From Bacillus paramycoides (GTDB taxonomy: Bacteria; Bacillota; Bacilli; Bacillales; Bacillaceae_G), in NCBI RefSeq assembly GCF_001884235.1, contig NZ_MAOI01000112.1, positions 99,052 through 163,051 of the forward strand: 64,000 nucleotides of DNA. Reading direction: 5' to 3'. Positions 36,172-45,528 of this stretch are shown here, in pieces (the first letter of the stretch is position 1; each line of letters starts with the position of its first letter). The notes beneath the pieces were generated by a model. It was not told where the DNA came from. It saw nothing but the letters and a program-made list of their open reading frames with translations, and did not search any database. The position numbers were made by a program, and so were the translations under genes.

Positions 36172-37106
36172 TCTATTAATCCATTTCCTTCAGATGTACG
36201 CTCATATCCTAAAGGTACGGTTCTTTTAATAAGTTGCGCATATATTTCCGGCTCTGATAGCTTTCTACCATATTCTCTCTCGCACTGCTTAATAAGAAGT
36301 GCTAACGCCCCAGCGACATGCGGCGTCGCCATTGAAGTACCACTTAATACCGCATATTTCCCCTCTGGATACGTAGATAGTATTTCATCACCTGGCGCTA
36401 CTAAATCAATTTCTTGATTTGAATTACTAAAGCATGAAATTTTCCGCTCTAAATTAACAGCACCTACTTCAATTACTTCAGAATAAGCACCTGGAAAATC
36501 TAATTCTTCAGTATCATCATTACAATCTCCATCATTTCCTGCAGCGCATACGACAAGTACGTCCTGCTTTACTGCATTTTGAATAGCTTCATGTAACTCT
36601 GGTACATCTTGTGGACCACCAAGGGACATTGAAATAATTCTCACTTTCTCTTTATTCGGTCCCCTCCAATTCACTGCATAATGAATTGCCTCAATAATTT
36701 GCTCATAACTTCCAGAACCGTCTCCTGCTAATACTTTTAATACTAACAATTTAGCAAGTGGTGCTACACCTAAAATACCTACTCCATTTTCAGTGGCTGC
36801 AATTGTACCCGCTACATGAGTACCATGCCCATTATTATCAAGATAAGTATTTTGATCCCCTTCATAATCTTTCGTGAAATTTCTTCCACCAATAATACGA
36901 TCCTTTAAATCTATATGATTTATATCACAACCTGTATCTAAAACGGCAACGACAATGTCTTTCCCTTTTGCACTCTTTTCCCATACTTCCGGAGCGTGAA
37001 TCAGTTGTACGCCTGGTGGAATTTCGTTTACTTGTTCAACCACTTTATTTACGGTAAACGGAATTAATTTAATACCTTTTTGTTTATTTGCTGTACTACT
37101 GTTCAT
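36147..37106 (-). CDS. ispA: Intracellular subtilisin-type serine protease (IspA-like)
   Basis: 319 residues, no secretion signal. The propeptide LIPF (residues 14-17) is the LIPY/F motif typical of intracellular subtilisins. Triad: D57 (LDTGCD), H94 (HGTHVAG), S258 (GTSMATPH), with oxyanion N191 (AAGND). Active in the cytosol, mainly in stationary phase. Compared with B. subtilis IspA, the protein ends soon after EGNGLIDL: the remaining residues SRINGQ and the stop codon are read from a bcr1 repeat, so the usual C-terminal helix is missing. RBS AGGAGGG. Confidence 0.9.
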   Translation of the reverse strand: MNSSTANKQKGIKLIPFTVNKVVEQVNEIPPGVQLIHAPEVWEKSAKGKDIVVAVLDTGCDINHIDLKDRIIGGRNFTKDYEGDQNTYLDNNGHGTHVAGTIAATENGVGILGVAPLAKLLVLKVLAGDGSGSYEQIIEAIHYAVNWRGPNKEKVRIISMSLGGPQDVPELHEAIQNAVKQDVLVVCAAGNDGDCNDDTEELDFPGAYSEVIEVGAVNLERKISCFSNSNQEIDLVAPGDEILSTYPEGKYAVLSGTSMATPHVAGALALLIKQCEREYGRKLSEPEIYAQLIKRTVPLGYERTSEGNGLIDLSRINGQ

Positions 37107-37216
37107 CGTAATCCCTCCTGAAAATGTATTATTTTCATTTCAGACCACTACTTTAGATTTAATATTCGTTTTATTCGCTCCATTTTCCTTCCTTTCAAAT
37201 ATTTCTCAATAAACAA

Positions 37217-37250
37217 AATAAAAGGACCTATTAAATGGTCCTTTTATTTT
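37217..37250. terminator. Terminator after abrB-like gene
   Basis: AAAAGGACC / GGTCCTTTT with flanking T-rich runs on both strands. Confidence 0.75.
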
Positions 37251-37282
37251 TCAGTTTTTCAAAAGAATAATATAAATTAAAA

Positions 37283-37570
37283 CTAAATCTCACTCTTGTT
37301 CAAAAACTGCTCAATTTCTTTTATTACATGTTTTGCTCCTTCTATACTAACAGTAATGTTTCCATTTGCTAATGAAATATTTTGTTCTGAAACATCACCT
37401 GTTATTTGACAAGCATTGTAAGGTTGATATTTTTGTAAGATGACTTTGTCTTCTTCTACGAAAATTTCAAGTGGTGATTTAATTTGTATTCCTAATACAT
37501 CTCGTAATTCTTTAGGAATAACTATCCGTCCCAATTCATCTACTTTTCGAATAATTCCTGTTGCTTTCAT
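37283..37570 (-). CDS. AbrB/Abh-family transition-state regulator
   Basis: 95 residues. The N-terminal swapped-hairpin DNA-binding domain is almost canonical: MKATGIIRKVDELGRIVIPKELR at 1-23, then PLEIFVEEDKVILQKYQP (33-50), with Cys at 54 (ACQITGDVSEQN) as in AbrB; the C-terminal dimer domain follows. One of several AbrB paralogues in the cereus group; which one is not readable. RBS AAGGGGGG. Monocistronic. Confidence 0.9.
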   Translation of the reverse strand: MKATGIIRKVDELGRIVIPKELRDVLGIQIKSPLEIFVEEDKVILQKYQPYNACQITGDVSEQNISLANGNITVSIEGAKHVIKEIEQFLNKSEI

Positions 37571-37689
37571 GTTACTCCCCCCTTACTCTCTATTAATTTT
37601 TTCACCTCGCTATTTTCATTTTATCACTATATATTTGGTAATGGCTGCCTCTTTTTAGAAAATATAGTACAAAAGTTAAAAAAACACAT

Positions 37690-39570
37690 TCAACGAATAT
37701 TCAATCTTTCTTTCAATTGTTTTAAATAACGAGATCGTATAAGTATGAAGTATATTGCTTGGATACCTATGAAAATACTTAACACAACCATATTCTCTTT
37801 AAAAAGTGAGTACTCAAACATTTGTCCTAATGCCGTTAATGCTACTGCCCCATGTAATGTTGCAACCCCAATTGGAACGAAGAATAAAAGCGCTAAGCGA
37901 ATTGTAACTACTTTCGATAATTCTCCTCTTGTTAATCCAACTTTTCGAATCATTTCAAATAAACGAGCATCATCTTCTAAATCAGAAAATAATCGGAAGT
38001 ATAGAAAACTTCCTGCACAAACGAAAAATACAATGCCAATAAAGAAACCTACAAATAAAATTGGCCCCGCAATTTGTAAACTTTGATTTTGATCGTACTC
38101 TTCTGCACTAAACGTTGAATATTCTTGATAAGGCTTAAGCTGATGCGTAAGCTCTTTACCAATCTCAATTTCATCTTTCGTTCCTTTCGTTTTATACATA
38201 TAATCTTTTACTTCTGTAAATCCATCTTGTAATAAATCATATTGATTGTTAGAAATCACATACACATTACCCATAAGTATTTTACTTAGTGAAGAAGTAT
38301 TAATTTTTTTCACTTTTAAAGTCTCATTAATATTTGATAAAGAAATTTCTTTTCTTTCTTTTATCGGTGGTCCTGGTATTTCTGCTGATAAAAATAAAGC
38401 TTCTTTACCTGATAATGTATTGAACGGTTCTCCAGTTAACTTCGCATATTCCTTATAATCAGCTTCTTTTATAAAAATGGCGCTTCTTAACGACTGCTCC
38501 TCAGTTTTCTTCGATGAAATATTTATTTTTGAAGCTGCTATATTATGTTTCTTTAATCCTTCGTCAATGATTTTCAGATGCTGTGATTCATTACTATTTC
38601 CTTGCTTAGAATGATAGTGAAACGAAATTGGTCTGTTCATAATTTCTTTCGTCATTGAAGCAAATCCAACCAATGTACCAATTGCTGAAAATGCTACAGT
38701 TGAAATAATCGTTACAATAAAGAACATTCTCGCGTTATCTCTCATACGGTATGCTAAATCTGATAAAGTAATAATATTTGTTCTTGTCCAGTAGAAACGT
38801 TTACTTTTTTTACATAATCGAATAATAAAAACGCTTAACTGCTTATACAGTAAATACGTACCAATAATGACTACCGTTGTGACAGGTATCATCATAATAA
38901 ATACCATTGCACCATGTGACATAAGAGCTCCTACATACCCTGCGCCCAGTAGTACTACCGCTAATATAGAAGAAATAATAGATGCTTTCGGTTCTGGCTT
39001 CGCCTCTGCTGATCCTCTAAACAATTGCATAATTTTATTTTTACGAACCATTCCTGCACTAAACAATGAAATGATAATAAATAATACGAAAAACATAACA
39101 CTCGTTACAGCAATCGCTGATTTCGGTATGTAATAAGATAAAGAAATATCTAATTTTAATAACAATGGAGCTACAAAAATTAATATACCTGAAAACAACA
39201 TACCTGAAAGAATACCTATAATAATTGCCCCGATGCCAATCATGATATTTTCAAAAAAGATAAGTCGCTTTAATTGATATTTCGTCATTCCAAGCATCAT
39301 TAATATCCCTAGCTCACGCTTTCTCGTTTTTAAAAACATTCCCATAGAATATAAAATAAAGAAAAATGTAAATAAGTAAATAATAGACTGTGCAAAAGAC
39401 ATACTTACAAATACATATTGTCCTAATGTCCCTGCACTTAATGCTGGATGAAATGCAAAAAATGAATAAACAAAAAAAGCCATAATTGCAAATGCACTAC
39501 TCAAAAAATAAGCCGAGTATGTCCGTCTATTTCGTGTCACATTTCGAAATGCGAGTTCTCTAATATTCAT
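37690..39570 (-). CDS. BceB/FtsX-type ABC transporter permease, orphan
   Basis: 626 residues. One helix at about 20-40, three at 60-175, further pairs at 200-310, a large extracytoplasmic domain of about 200 residues (310-520) and three C-terminal helices: the BceB/YxdM topology of bacitracin-type peptide detoxification and sensing permeases. The start MNIRELAFRNVTRNRRTY is the family N-terminus. These permeases normally sit directly after their ATPase gene and a BceRS-like two-component system. Here neither is adjacent: nadE lies upstream. It is intact, so it probably borrows an ATPase or is a remnant of a larger locus. Confidence 0.87.
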   Translation of the reverse strand: MNIRELAFRNVTRNRRTYSAYFLSSAFAIMAFFVYSFFAFHPALSAGTLGQYVFVSMSFAQSIIYLFTFFFILYSMGMFLKTRKRELGILMMLGMTKYQLKRLIFFENIMIGIGAIIIGILSGMLFSGILIFVAPLLLKLDISLSYYIPKSAIAVTSVMFFVLFIIISLFSAGMVRKNKIMQLFRGSAEAKPEPKASIISSILAVVLLGAGYVGALMSHGAMVFIMMIPVTTVVIIGTYLLYKQLSVFIIRLCKKSKRFYWTRTNIITLSDLAYRMRDNARMFFIVTIISTVAFSAIGTLVGFASMTKEIMNRPISFHYHSKQGNSNESQHLKIIDEGLKKHNIAASKINISSKKTEEQSLRSAIFIKEADYKEYAKLTGEPFNTLSGKEALFLSAEIPGPPIKERKEISLSNINETLKVKKINTSSLSKILMGNVYVISNNQYDLLQDGFTEVKDYMYKTKGTKDEIEIGKELTHQLKPYQEYSTFSAEEYDQNQSLQIAGPILFVGFFIGIVFFVCAGSFLYFRLFSDLEDDARLFEMIRKVGLTRGELSKVVTIRLALLFFVPIGVATLHGAVALTALGQMFEYSLFKENMVVLSIFIGIQAIYFILIRSRYLKQLKERLNIR

Positions 39571-39840
39571 ACTACTTCTCCGCCCTTCTACTAACTATGT
39601 TTTTATATTAGTAAAGTTCGGAAATATCTTCCATCGATTCAAATGACAAAAACCTTACATTATTGAAAGGTTTAAAAAAATTGCTTATACAAAAAAGTTT
39701 ACTTATAATTACTACATTCATATTCATACACGCATCCTATTGTATATTCGTTAGTTTTGCGAAATAATAAAGGATAGAAGTATGTACCAATATACATATA
39801 AACTTATTAACCGTTTTAATATGAATAGGAGGAAAACATA

Positions 39841-40659
39841 ATGACATTACAAGAACAAATTATGAAAGCATTACACGTTCAGCCTGTAATTGATCCGAAA
39901 GTAGAAATTCGTAAACGAATTGATTTCTTAAAAGATTATGTAAGAAAAACAGGTGCAAAAGGATTTGTACTTGGAATTAGCGGCGGACAAGACTCTACAT
40001 TAGCAGGACGTTTAGCTCAGCTTGCAGTTGAAGAAATTCGTAAGGAAGGTGGAAACGCAACGTTTATCTCCGTACGTCTTCCGTACAAAGTACAAAAGGA
40101 TGAAGATGACGCACAATTAGCATTACAATTTATTCAAGCTGATCAATCTGTTGCTTTTGATATCGCTTCAACTGTTGATGCTTTTTCAAATCAATACGAA
40201 AACTTATTAGGAGATTCATTAACAGATTTCAATAAAGGTAATGTAAAAGCACGTATTCGCATGGTTACACAATATGCTATCGGCGGGCAACAAGGATTAC
40301 TTGTTATTGGAACTGATCATGCTGCTGAAGCTGTAACAGGTTTCTTCACAAAATTTGGCGATGGCGGTGCAGATTTATTACCATTAACAGGATTAACGAA
40401 GCGCCAAGGACGTGCTTTATTACAAGAATTAGGTGCAGACGAGCGACTTTACTTAAAAATGCCAACAGCTGATTTATTAGATGAAAAACCAGGTCAAGCT
40501 GATGAAACAGAATTAGGCATTACTTACGATCAATTAGATGATTATTTAGAAGGTAAATCAGTTCCAGCTGACGTTGCAGAGAAAATTGAAAAACGTTACA
40601 CAGTGAGTGAGCATAAAAGACAAGTACCAGCGTCAATGTTTGATGATTGGTGGAAATAG
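39841..40659 (+). CDS. nadE: NH3-dependent NAD+ synthetase
   Basis: 272 residues, the normal length of the ammonia-dependent form with no glutaminase domain. The PP-loop ATP motif SGGQDST is at 47-53; [37 protein letters not shown] and KRQGRALL carry the deamido-NAD and ATP residues. It catalyses the last step of NAD synthesis in the cytosol as a dimer. RBS AGGAGG. A 270-bp gene-free interval precedes it, with no clear operator seen. Confidence 0.95.
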   Translation: MTLQEQIMKALHVQPVIDPKVEIRKRIDFLKDYVRKTGAKGFVLGISGGQDSTLAGRLAQLAVEEIRKEGGNATFISVRLPYKVQKDEDDAQLALQFIQADQSVAFDIASTVDAFSNQYENLLGDSLTDFNKGNVKARIRMVTQYAIGGQQGLLVIGTDHAAEAVTGFFTKFGDGGADLLPLTGLTKRQGRALLQELGADERLYLKMPTADLLDEKPGQADETELGITYDQLDDYLEGKSVPADVAEKIEKRYTVSEHKRQVPASMFDDWWK

Positions 40660-40664
40660 AACAT

Positions 40665-40698
40665 AAAAAAGAAGCTAATCTCATTTAGCTTCTTTTTT
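40665..40698. terminator. Terminator after nadE
   Basis: AAAAAAGAAGCTAA / TTAGCTTCTTTTTT; serves both convergent genes. Confidence 0.9.
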
Positions 40699-40703
40699 AT
40701 ATG

Positions 40704-41165
40704 TTAACGATATACACCTACTCTTTTCTCTAATAAATCCTGTAAGCAATCTTCATGTTGCTTATTAAATAATGGCGGCATTTCGTCTAACGGGAAAAAC
40801 TTCAAATCCAACGTTTCATCACCGTCTACTTTTTTCTCTCCTCCGGCAATTGTGCATGAAAAGAATATCACAATTGACTGGACTTGATCACCATTCGGAT
40901 ATGTTTGAAAATATTTCGTGTACACTCCAATAAGCTCATTTATTTCTACATCATACCCGGTTTCTTCTTTAATTTCTCGAATCGCAGTTTCTGCGGCAGA
41001 TTCTCCGATTTCCATTGCACCGCCAGGAAATCCCCAAGCGTTAAAATCACCTCTTTTTTGCAATAATACTTCTCCATATTCATTCAACACACAACCACCC
41101 GCAAAATTTAAAAAAACACAGTCGTGCCCTACTTTTTTACGTAATTCTTTTATATAATTAGCCAT
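40704..41165 (-). CDS. NUDIX hydrolase
   Basis: 153 residues. Complete NUDIX box GAMEIGESAAETAIREIKEETGY (about 47-69), with all metal-binding Glu residues. N-terminal helix MANYIKELRKKVGHDCVFLNF and C-terminal LDEMPPLFNKQHEDCL as in many Bacillus YjhB/MutT-like enzymes. Substrate unknown. ATG follows AAGGGGAAGAGG; the frame opens seven codons earlier. The small gene at 41196 lies 30 bp upstream on the same strand. Confidence 0.88.
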   Translation of the reverse strand: MANYIKELRKKVGHDCVFLNFAGGCVLNEYGEVLLQKRGDFNAWGFPGGAMEIGESAAETAIREIKEETGYDVEINELIGVYTKYFQTYPNGDQVQSIVIFFSCTIAGGEKKVDGDETLDLKFFPLDEMPPLFNKQHEDCLQDLLEKRVGVYR

Positions 41166-41195
41166 CCTCTTCCCCTTTTCATACACCTTCTATCG

Positions 41196-41393
41196 CTATT
41201 TCTTATCTTTTTCAAGCAATTCAATAATTCGATCTAGCTTCTGGTTCATATTGATTACATGTTGTTTTTTTGCAACGCTGTTTTGCAATAATCTTCTAAT
41301 AAACAAAGTAAATGATGTGAAAAACAAAACAATAAGTCCGATTACTAGACAAGTATATATCAATGTAAATATATTACTTTCGAACAAGTTCAT
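41196..41393 (-). CDS. Small single-span membrane protein (DUF4083-like)
   Basis: 65 residues: membrane helix about 8-33 (IFTLIYTCLVIGLIVLFF) then a basic, heptad-like helix (KLDRIIELLEKDKK). It looks like the DUF4083-type small proteins of Bacillus, from memory. Upstream of and probably co-transcribed with the NUDIX gene. Confidence 0.6.
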   Translation of the reverse strand: MNLFESNIFTLIYTCLVIGLIVLFFTSFTLFIRRLLQNSVAKKQHVINMNQKLDRIIELLEKDKK

Positions 41394-41467
41394 TCAGCTT
41401 TCAAATCCTCTCCTTTTTGATTATATCACATTATTCTAATTTTTTAGAGTAATCAATCGATAAATAT

Positions 41468-41499
41468 AAAAAGAGCACCTTTTAGAGATGCTCTTTTTC
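41468..41499 (-). terminator. Terminator after the transglutaminase-fold gene
   Basis: AAAAAGAGCA / TGCTCTTTTT with an 11-base loop. Confidence 0.8.
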
Positions 41500-41500
41500 A

Positions 41501-42661
41501 TTAATACGTAAATGTAATTGTCGCTAATGAATAACCTGTCATTGCACTATATGGCGCAACTTGATAAGATACACGCTTTGCACCTTTTGGCCAAGTTATT
41601 TCATCTAATACTTTCTTTATATCTTGCATTGCTCCATCCATTGACTGTTTATATCGCACTTCTACTTTTTCTGGCTTGGAAGCAAATTGTTGCTGTAATT
41701 TTTTCTTAAATTCATTGTAATTTTCCGCTCCATATTGTGCAGACAAGTACTTTAAATTTGTTTCTTTTAACATCTGTTCATATACAGCAGTTTTTGAACT
41801 ACCAGCTTTTATTTTGTTTGTTAATTCGTTGAAGTAACTTGTAGTTGCCGCTGGGTATTTACTTCGATCCCATTCATGGTCTTTGCTTAATTGTTCATCG
41901 GACATATTAAAATATGAATATGTTACACGCCCAGCTTTATCAGGCACAGGATCATCAAACGTAGTATCAAGGTGGTACCACTTGTTATCAATGTTTACTA
42001 AATTCCATGCGTGAGCTTGTCCATTTCCTTTTCCAGTTACAATATGAGATTGAATACCTGCTTCTTTTAGTAATTGATATGTTAATAATGTATATCCTTG
42101 GCAAACTGCAGAACGATTCGCTAACGCTTCATATGCTGTATATGCTTGATAAGACGTATCATAGGATACATGTTTCACAACATAATCATGAATAGCTTTC
42201 ACTTTTTCATGTTCATCCATGCCTTGTTTAATGATAGAATTCACAATTGCTTTCGACTGAGACTTTACATATTGTGTTTGCTCTTTTGATTCACGATACT
42301 CCACTTGTAATGTGAACGTATAATTCCCTGGCATCCCTTTTATAGAATATTTAGTAGACGCTACATTATATTTTACATATTCATCAGCATCTACAATTTT
42401 ACTATACTCTTTATATAATTGATCCATAACATCTCTAGCATTTCTATCTTTCGTTTTATATGCAATTGTAATATTTTCATCTCGATTATCAATGTGTTTT
42501 TTTAATTCTTTTCGAAAATTATCCAATAATTTAGCATCTGATTGTGTAGTCACTACAGTCGATGTAGTAGCTGCGTAAGATACAGACGACGCATGTAAGC
42601 CACCCATTACAATTGTTGAACAAAGTGCGACAGCTGTCACATACTTATTTGTCTTTCTCAT
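41501..42661 (-). CDS. Secreted transglutaminase-like (CysH-Asp triad) protein
   Basis: 386 residues. Sec signal peptide (about 1-31, ending VSYAA). The transglutaminase-core fold has a full triad: C187 (SAVCQGY), H218 (QAHAWN) and D232 (YHLDTTFDD). Such secreted proteins cross-link or cut cell-wall or spore proteins; the exact activity is unknown. The C-terminal ~100 residues form a separate small domain. RBS AAGGAGTG. Monocistronic. Confidence 0.85.
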   Translation of the reverse strand: MRKTNKYVTAVALCSTIVMGGLHASSVSYAATTSTVVTTQSDAKLLDNFRKELKKHIDNRDENITIAYKTKDRNARDVMDQLYKEYSKIVDADEYVKYNVASTKYSIKGMPGNYTFTLQVEYRESKEQTQYVKSQSKAIVNSIIKQGMDEHEKVKAIHDYVVKHVSYDTSYQAYTAYEALANRSAVCQGYTLLTYQLLKEAGIQSHIVTGKGNGQAHAWNLVNIDNKWYHLDTTFDDPVPDKAGRVTYSYFNMSDEQLSKDHEWDRSKYPAATTSYFNELTNKIKAGSSKTAVYEQMLKETNLKYLSAQYGAENYNEFKKKLQQQFASKPEKVEVRYKQSMDGAMQDIKKVLDEITWPKGAKRVSYQVAPYSAMTGYSLATITFTY

Positions 42662-42778
42662 CTCGTCACTCCTTACATTCTATAAATATATGAAAAAAAG
42701 CATCGTATAGTTTCAGAGTATACAATACTTTTCAGAAAAGGTCATATGAGATTATGCATATTTATTAATAAACATTAT

Positions 42779-42811
42779 GAAAAAAGTTGTTCTTTTAGAA
42801 AAAGAACAACC
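42779..42811 (-). terminator. Terminator after the YwqG-like gene
   Basis: Minus-strand GTTGTTCTTT / AAAAGAACAAC followed by TTTTTT. Confidence 0.75.
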
Positions 42812-42817
42812 CCTTCT

Positions 42818-43570
42818 TTAGCAAGTTTGTAACACACAACATGTATTTTCAAAACGTCGATTCTTCAAATCTTCATTTCCAATACAGAAATAAAGCATTC
42901 CTAATTCTCCCCAAACCATATTACAATTTTTATAATCAGAATCAATTTGGAATAAAAGCGTCATATGCTGCGGATCTACTCCCATATATTGTCCGGTCTC
43001 GTACAATACTTCTTCTTGTACGGAGAATGGTTCTCCAAACATTTGATGATTATCATAGTTGTCTGGGATTAGCTCTTCAAGTAATTGCAAGAAACGATCT
43101 GAATCCGCCTCATCTTCAATGAAAAGCTCCGGTAATTTATACGTAAGTTCAAATGAAATTGTACACTGAGTAAATTGCGCCTGATCTTCATCTGCTCTTC
43201 GTAATTGCTCTGCGGGAATATCATAATAAAGTACACGCCCAGCTTCACTTGGATTCACAGCTTCTTCAAAATAATTTTCAATACTAAAGAAATATAACAT
43301 CCCTGTCTTAGGAAGATTATGATCCATGCCAACGTTTTGTAAATCACTTAAATTAAATTGTGCGATAAAGCGTAATGGATTCCCTTTGTATGTTGGATAT
43401 TCAAATGCATCCGGCAAATCAGGAACTCCGCCCATCTTCGAACTACCTATCGCAATTGTTTCCTGCTGATTTGGCACAACTTTTATACAAGGAAATATAG
43501 TATTCACAAGCTCCTGTTTTAAATGCGCTAGTTCATATTTATCAATTAATACTTCAATTTTCTGCTTCAT
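42818..43570 (-). CDS. YwqG-family (DUF1963) protein
   Basis: 250 residues, cytosolic. The DUF1963/YwqG signatures are seen: SSKMGGVPDLPDAFEYPTYKGNPLRFIAQFNLSDL (about 43-77), GMLYFFS (about 89-95), then the C-terminal DPQHMTLLFQIDSDYKNCNMVWGELGMLYFCIGNEDL (about 200-235). The family is widespread and has no settled biochemical function. RBS AAGGAG. Monocistronic with its own terminator. Confidence 0.85.
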   Translation of the reverse strand: MKQKIEVLIDKYELAHLKQELVNTIFPCIKVVPNQQETIAIGSSKMGGVPDLPDAFEYPTYKGNPLRFIAQFNLSDLQNVGMDHNLPKTGMLYFFSIENYFEEAVNPSEAGRVLYYDIPAEQLRRADEDQAQFTQCTISFELTYKLPELFIEDEADSDRFLQLLEELIPDNYDNHQMFGEPFSVQEEVLYETGQYMGVDPQHMTLLFQIDSDYKNCNMVWGELGMLYFCIGNEDLKNRRFENTCCVLQTC

Positions 43571-43793
43571 AAATTCTCCTTACATTTACATACTTATTTG
43601 TATCATAGCACAAAGATTATACTCCATTCATTGTAAATTCAACAAGCTCTCAAAAAAACGGGCTCATCCCTCGTACGCGAACAAGCTTAAAAGAGCATAG
43701 TATACATTGTTCCTACAAACATGATATCTCATAATTTCTTACAGTATACTTTCCCTCGTTCATTTTCACTTTTAATATAAGGAGGAATTCCAC

Positions 43794-43961
43794 ATGGGTT
43801 ACGGTGGTTACGGTTACGGCGGTAGTTGTGGCGGTTACGGCGGCGGTTACGGCGGTAGTTGCGGTGGATGTGGTTATGGAGGTTTCGCTTTATTAATCGT
43901 TTTATTTATCCTTCTAATCATCATCGGAGCTAGCTGTTGGGGCGGCTTTGTAGGCTGCTAG
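43794..43961 (+). CDS. YjcZ-family micro-protein, Gly/Tyr/Cys-rich with one membrane helix
   Basis: 55 residues, shorter than most gene-finder limits. The N-terminal half is GYGG-rich ([20 protein letters not shown]), then a hydrophobic helix ([19 protein letters not shown]) and GGFVGC. This is the YjcZ/YhfR-like tiny sporulation membrane protein family. RBS AAGGAGG eight bases before the ATG. Expected to be made in sporulation; a CATAGTATA stretch at 43696 resembles a SigK -10 element, but the -35 is not convincing. Confidence 0.88.
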   Translation: MGYGGYGYGGSCGGYGGGYGGSCGGCGYGGFALLIVLFILLIIIGASCWGGFVGC

Positions 43962-43981
43962 TAAACTTAAAAACTATTGTA

Positions 43982-44010
43982 AAAAAGCACGTACAATACG
44001 TGCTTTTTTG
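43982..44010 (+). terminator. Terminator after the YjcZ-type gene
   Basis: AAAAAAGCACGTA / TACGTGCTTTTTT around CAA. Confidence 0.9.
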
Positions 44011-44021
44011 CCATTTCAGAA

Positions 44022-44175
44022 TTTATCCCGCTATTTGCGGGCAGTAAGACTCCCACCTCAAAATTCGGCTGTAAAAAAAGAAGTTGGGTGGGAGTCGGGC
44101 TGCCCATAAAAGCTCGATTGGTGAGGGCTAATAATCAGCGTGGAATACCCCCCACTGATTAAAGTTTCACTTTAT
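44022..44175 (+). repeat. bcr1 repeat, full-length copy with TTTAT flanks
   Basis: TTTAT at 44022-44026 and 44171-44175 encloses 144 bp with the same order of blocks as the 28286 copy. It sits 21 bp upstream of the patatin start codon and so occupies the promoter region of that gene. Confidence 0.88.
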
Positions 44176-44196
44176 TATCCGAAAGGGAGTATGTTT

Positions 44197-45162
44197 ATGA
44201 AGATTGATGGTGTTTTCGAAGGAGGCGGTGTACGCGGAATTGCACATGTAGGAGCAATTTGTGCGTTAGCCGAAAAAGGTTATGAGTGGGAACGTTTAGC
44301 AGGGACATCAGCTGGTGCTATTATCGCAGCACTTCTAGCAGCAGGATACTCCTGTTCCGAATTAAAAACGATTATAACTGACATTGATTATAACAAATTT
44401 ACTAAGAAGACTTTTCTTAATAGAATTCCCTTTATCGGTAAAGGATTAAATGCATGGTCTACTCTAGGTATTTATTCAAATGCATTTCTCGAAGAATGGC
44501 TCGAAGACCTGCTTAAAAAAAAAGGAATTCATCTATTTACAGACTTACCTGATTTGAATAAACTCAAAATTATCGCTTCAGATATAAGCAATGGTAAAAT
44601 GGTTGTCTTCCCTGATGATTTACCAAGCTACGGATTTTCGAATTATCGCTTCTCTATCGCTAAAGCAGTACGAATGAGTGGAACTATTCCGTTCCTCTTC
44701 GAACCAGTGAAATGGCGAACACCAAAATGGAAACAGCCTTGTTATATGGTTGACGGAGGTATTTTAAGTAATTATCCAATTTGGATTTTCGATTCACCTT
44801 CCTCGCCTCGCTGGCCTACCTTTGGATTTCATTTCGTGAAAGATGAAATTCAAGCTGATCCCGCCCACTATGAAGATCCTATCTCCATGTTCAAAGGATT
44901 ATTTAAAACGATGATGCAAGCTCATGATTTACGTCATTTAGATAAAGAAGCAAAGGCAAGAACTATTACAATTCCAACAGGAACCATTACAAGTACTAAT
45001 TTTCATTTAACTAAAGAAGAGAAAGAATGGCTCTATAACTCTGGTTATAACGCCGCTAATAATTTTTTACAATCTTGGAATTTCAGGCAATATGTTGATA
45101 AATATAGAAACGGAAATCAGGATCGAAAAACAAATCGATTTTTCCGTCAGCTCGACTCATAA
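44197..45162 (+). CDS. Patatin-like phospholipase
   Basis: 321 residues. Oxyanion loop GGGVRGIA (9-16), nucleophile GTSAGAI with S38, and VDGGILSNYPI for the dyad Asp (near 190). Cytosolic or membrane-associated lipid acyl hydrolase. The start ATG AAG ATT lies eight bases after AAGGGAG; a frame running 19 codons further upstream is encoded entirely in the bcr1 repeat and is not a credible start. Confidence 0.88.
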   Translation: MKIDGVFEGGGVRGIAHVGAICALAEKGYEWERLAGTSAGAIIAALLAAGYSCSELKTIITDIDYNKFTKKTFLNRIPFIGKGLNAWSTLGIYSNAFLEEWLEDLLKKKGIHLFTDLPDLNKLKIIASDISNGKMVVFPDDLPSYGFSNYRFSIAKAVRMSGTIPFLFEPVKWRTPKWKQPCYMVDGGILSNYPIWIFDSPSSPRWPTFGFHFVKDEIQADPAHYEDPISMFKGLFKTMMQAHDLRHLDKEAKARTITIPTGTITSTNFHLTKEEKEWLYNSGYNAANNFLQSWNFRQYVDKYRNGNQDRKTNRFFRQLDS

Positions 45163-45203
45163 TATTATTTTTTTCATTAAAGAGAGATCGATACTCTAAA
45201 TAT

Positions 45204-45243
45204 AAATAAGCCTAATAATTTAGTATGTTATTAGGCTTATTTA
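45204..45243 (+). terminator. Terminator after patatin gene
   Basis: AAATAAGCCTAATAA / TTATTAGGCTTATTT with a nine-base loop. Confidence 0.85.
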
Positions 45244-45268
45244 CTTTCTGCATACTTCCACACATCGT

Positions 45269-45436
45269 TTAAGGATAAGTTAACCCTTTTGCTTCTTCCG
45301 CGGTAATTACTACGTAACGATTTCCTGTTCTTAATCCTAACAATTCAGCTTTTTCAATCGCGTCCTGCTTCGTCTCTGCATAAGCTGCTAAATATTTATC
45401 TCCGTCAATAATTTGACAAATCACATATTGTTTCAT
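45269..45436 (-). CDS. Small uncharacterised protein of 55 residues
   Basis: Translates to a 55-residue protein MKQYVICQIIDGDKYLAAYA...ending KGLTYP, with a ribosome site AAAGGAG seven bases before the ATG. The composition (beta strand, then helix TKQDAIEKAELLGL, then beta strand NRYVVI) suggests a small folded domain. No family is recognised; a bcr1 copy lies 20 bp upstream of its start. Confidence 0.7.
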   Translation of the reverse strand: MKQYVICQIIDGDKYLAAYAETKQDAIEKAELLGLRTGNRYVVITAEEAKGLTYP

Positions 45437-45455
45437 CCTTTTCTCCTTTTACCTT

Positions 45456-45528
45456 TTTATCCCGCTATTTGCGGGCTAATAACCAGTGTGGATGATCAAA
45501 AATCATACTGATTAAAGTTTCACTTTAT
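45456..45528 (+). repeat. bcr1 repeat, short derivative (about 73 bp) with TTTAT flanks
   Basis: TTTAT-CCCGCTATTTGCGGGC joins directly to TAATAACCAGTG and ends CTGATTAAAGTTTCAC-TTTAT: the whole inner stem and the CCCGATTGG block are deleted. The last 9 bp provide the final Ile-Lys codons and stop of the MocR gene. Confidence 0.82.

Noticed and set aside
44140-44196. N-terminal extension of the patatin gene by 19 codons
   Set aside because: The extension is encoded by the bcr1 repeat and has no ribosome site; the family start is at MKIDGVFEGGG.
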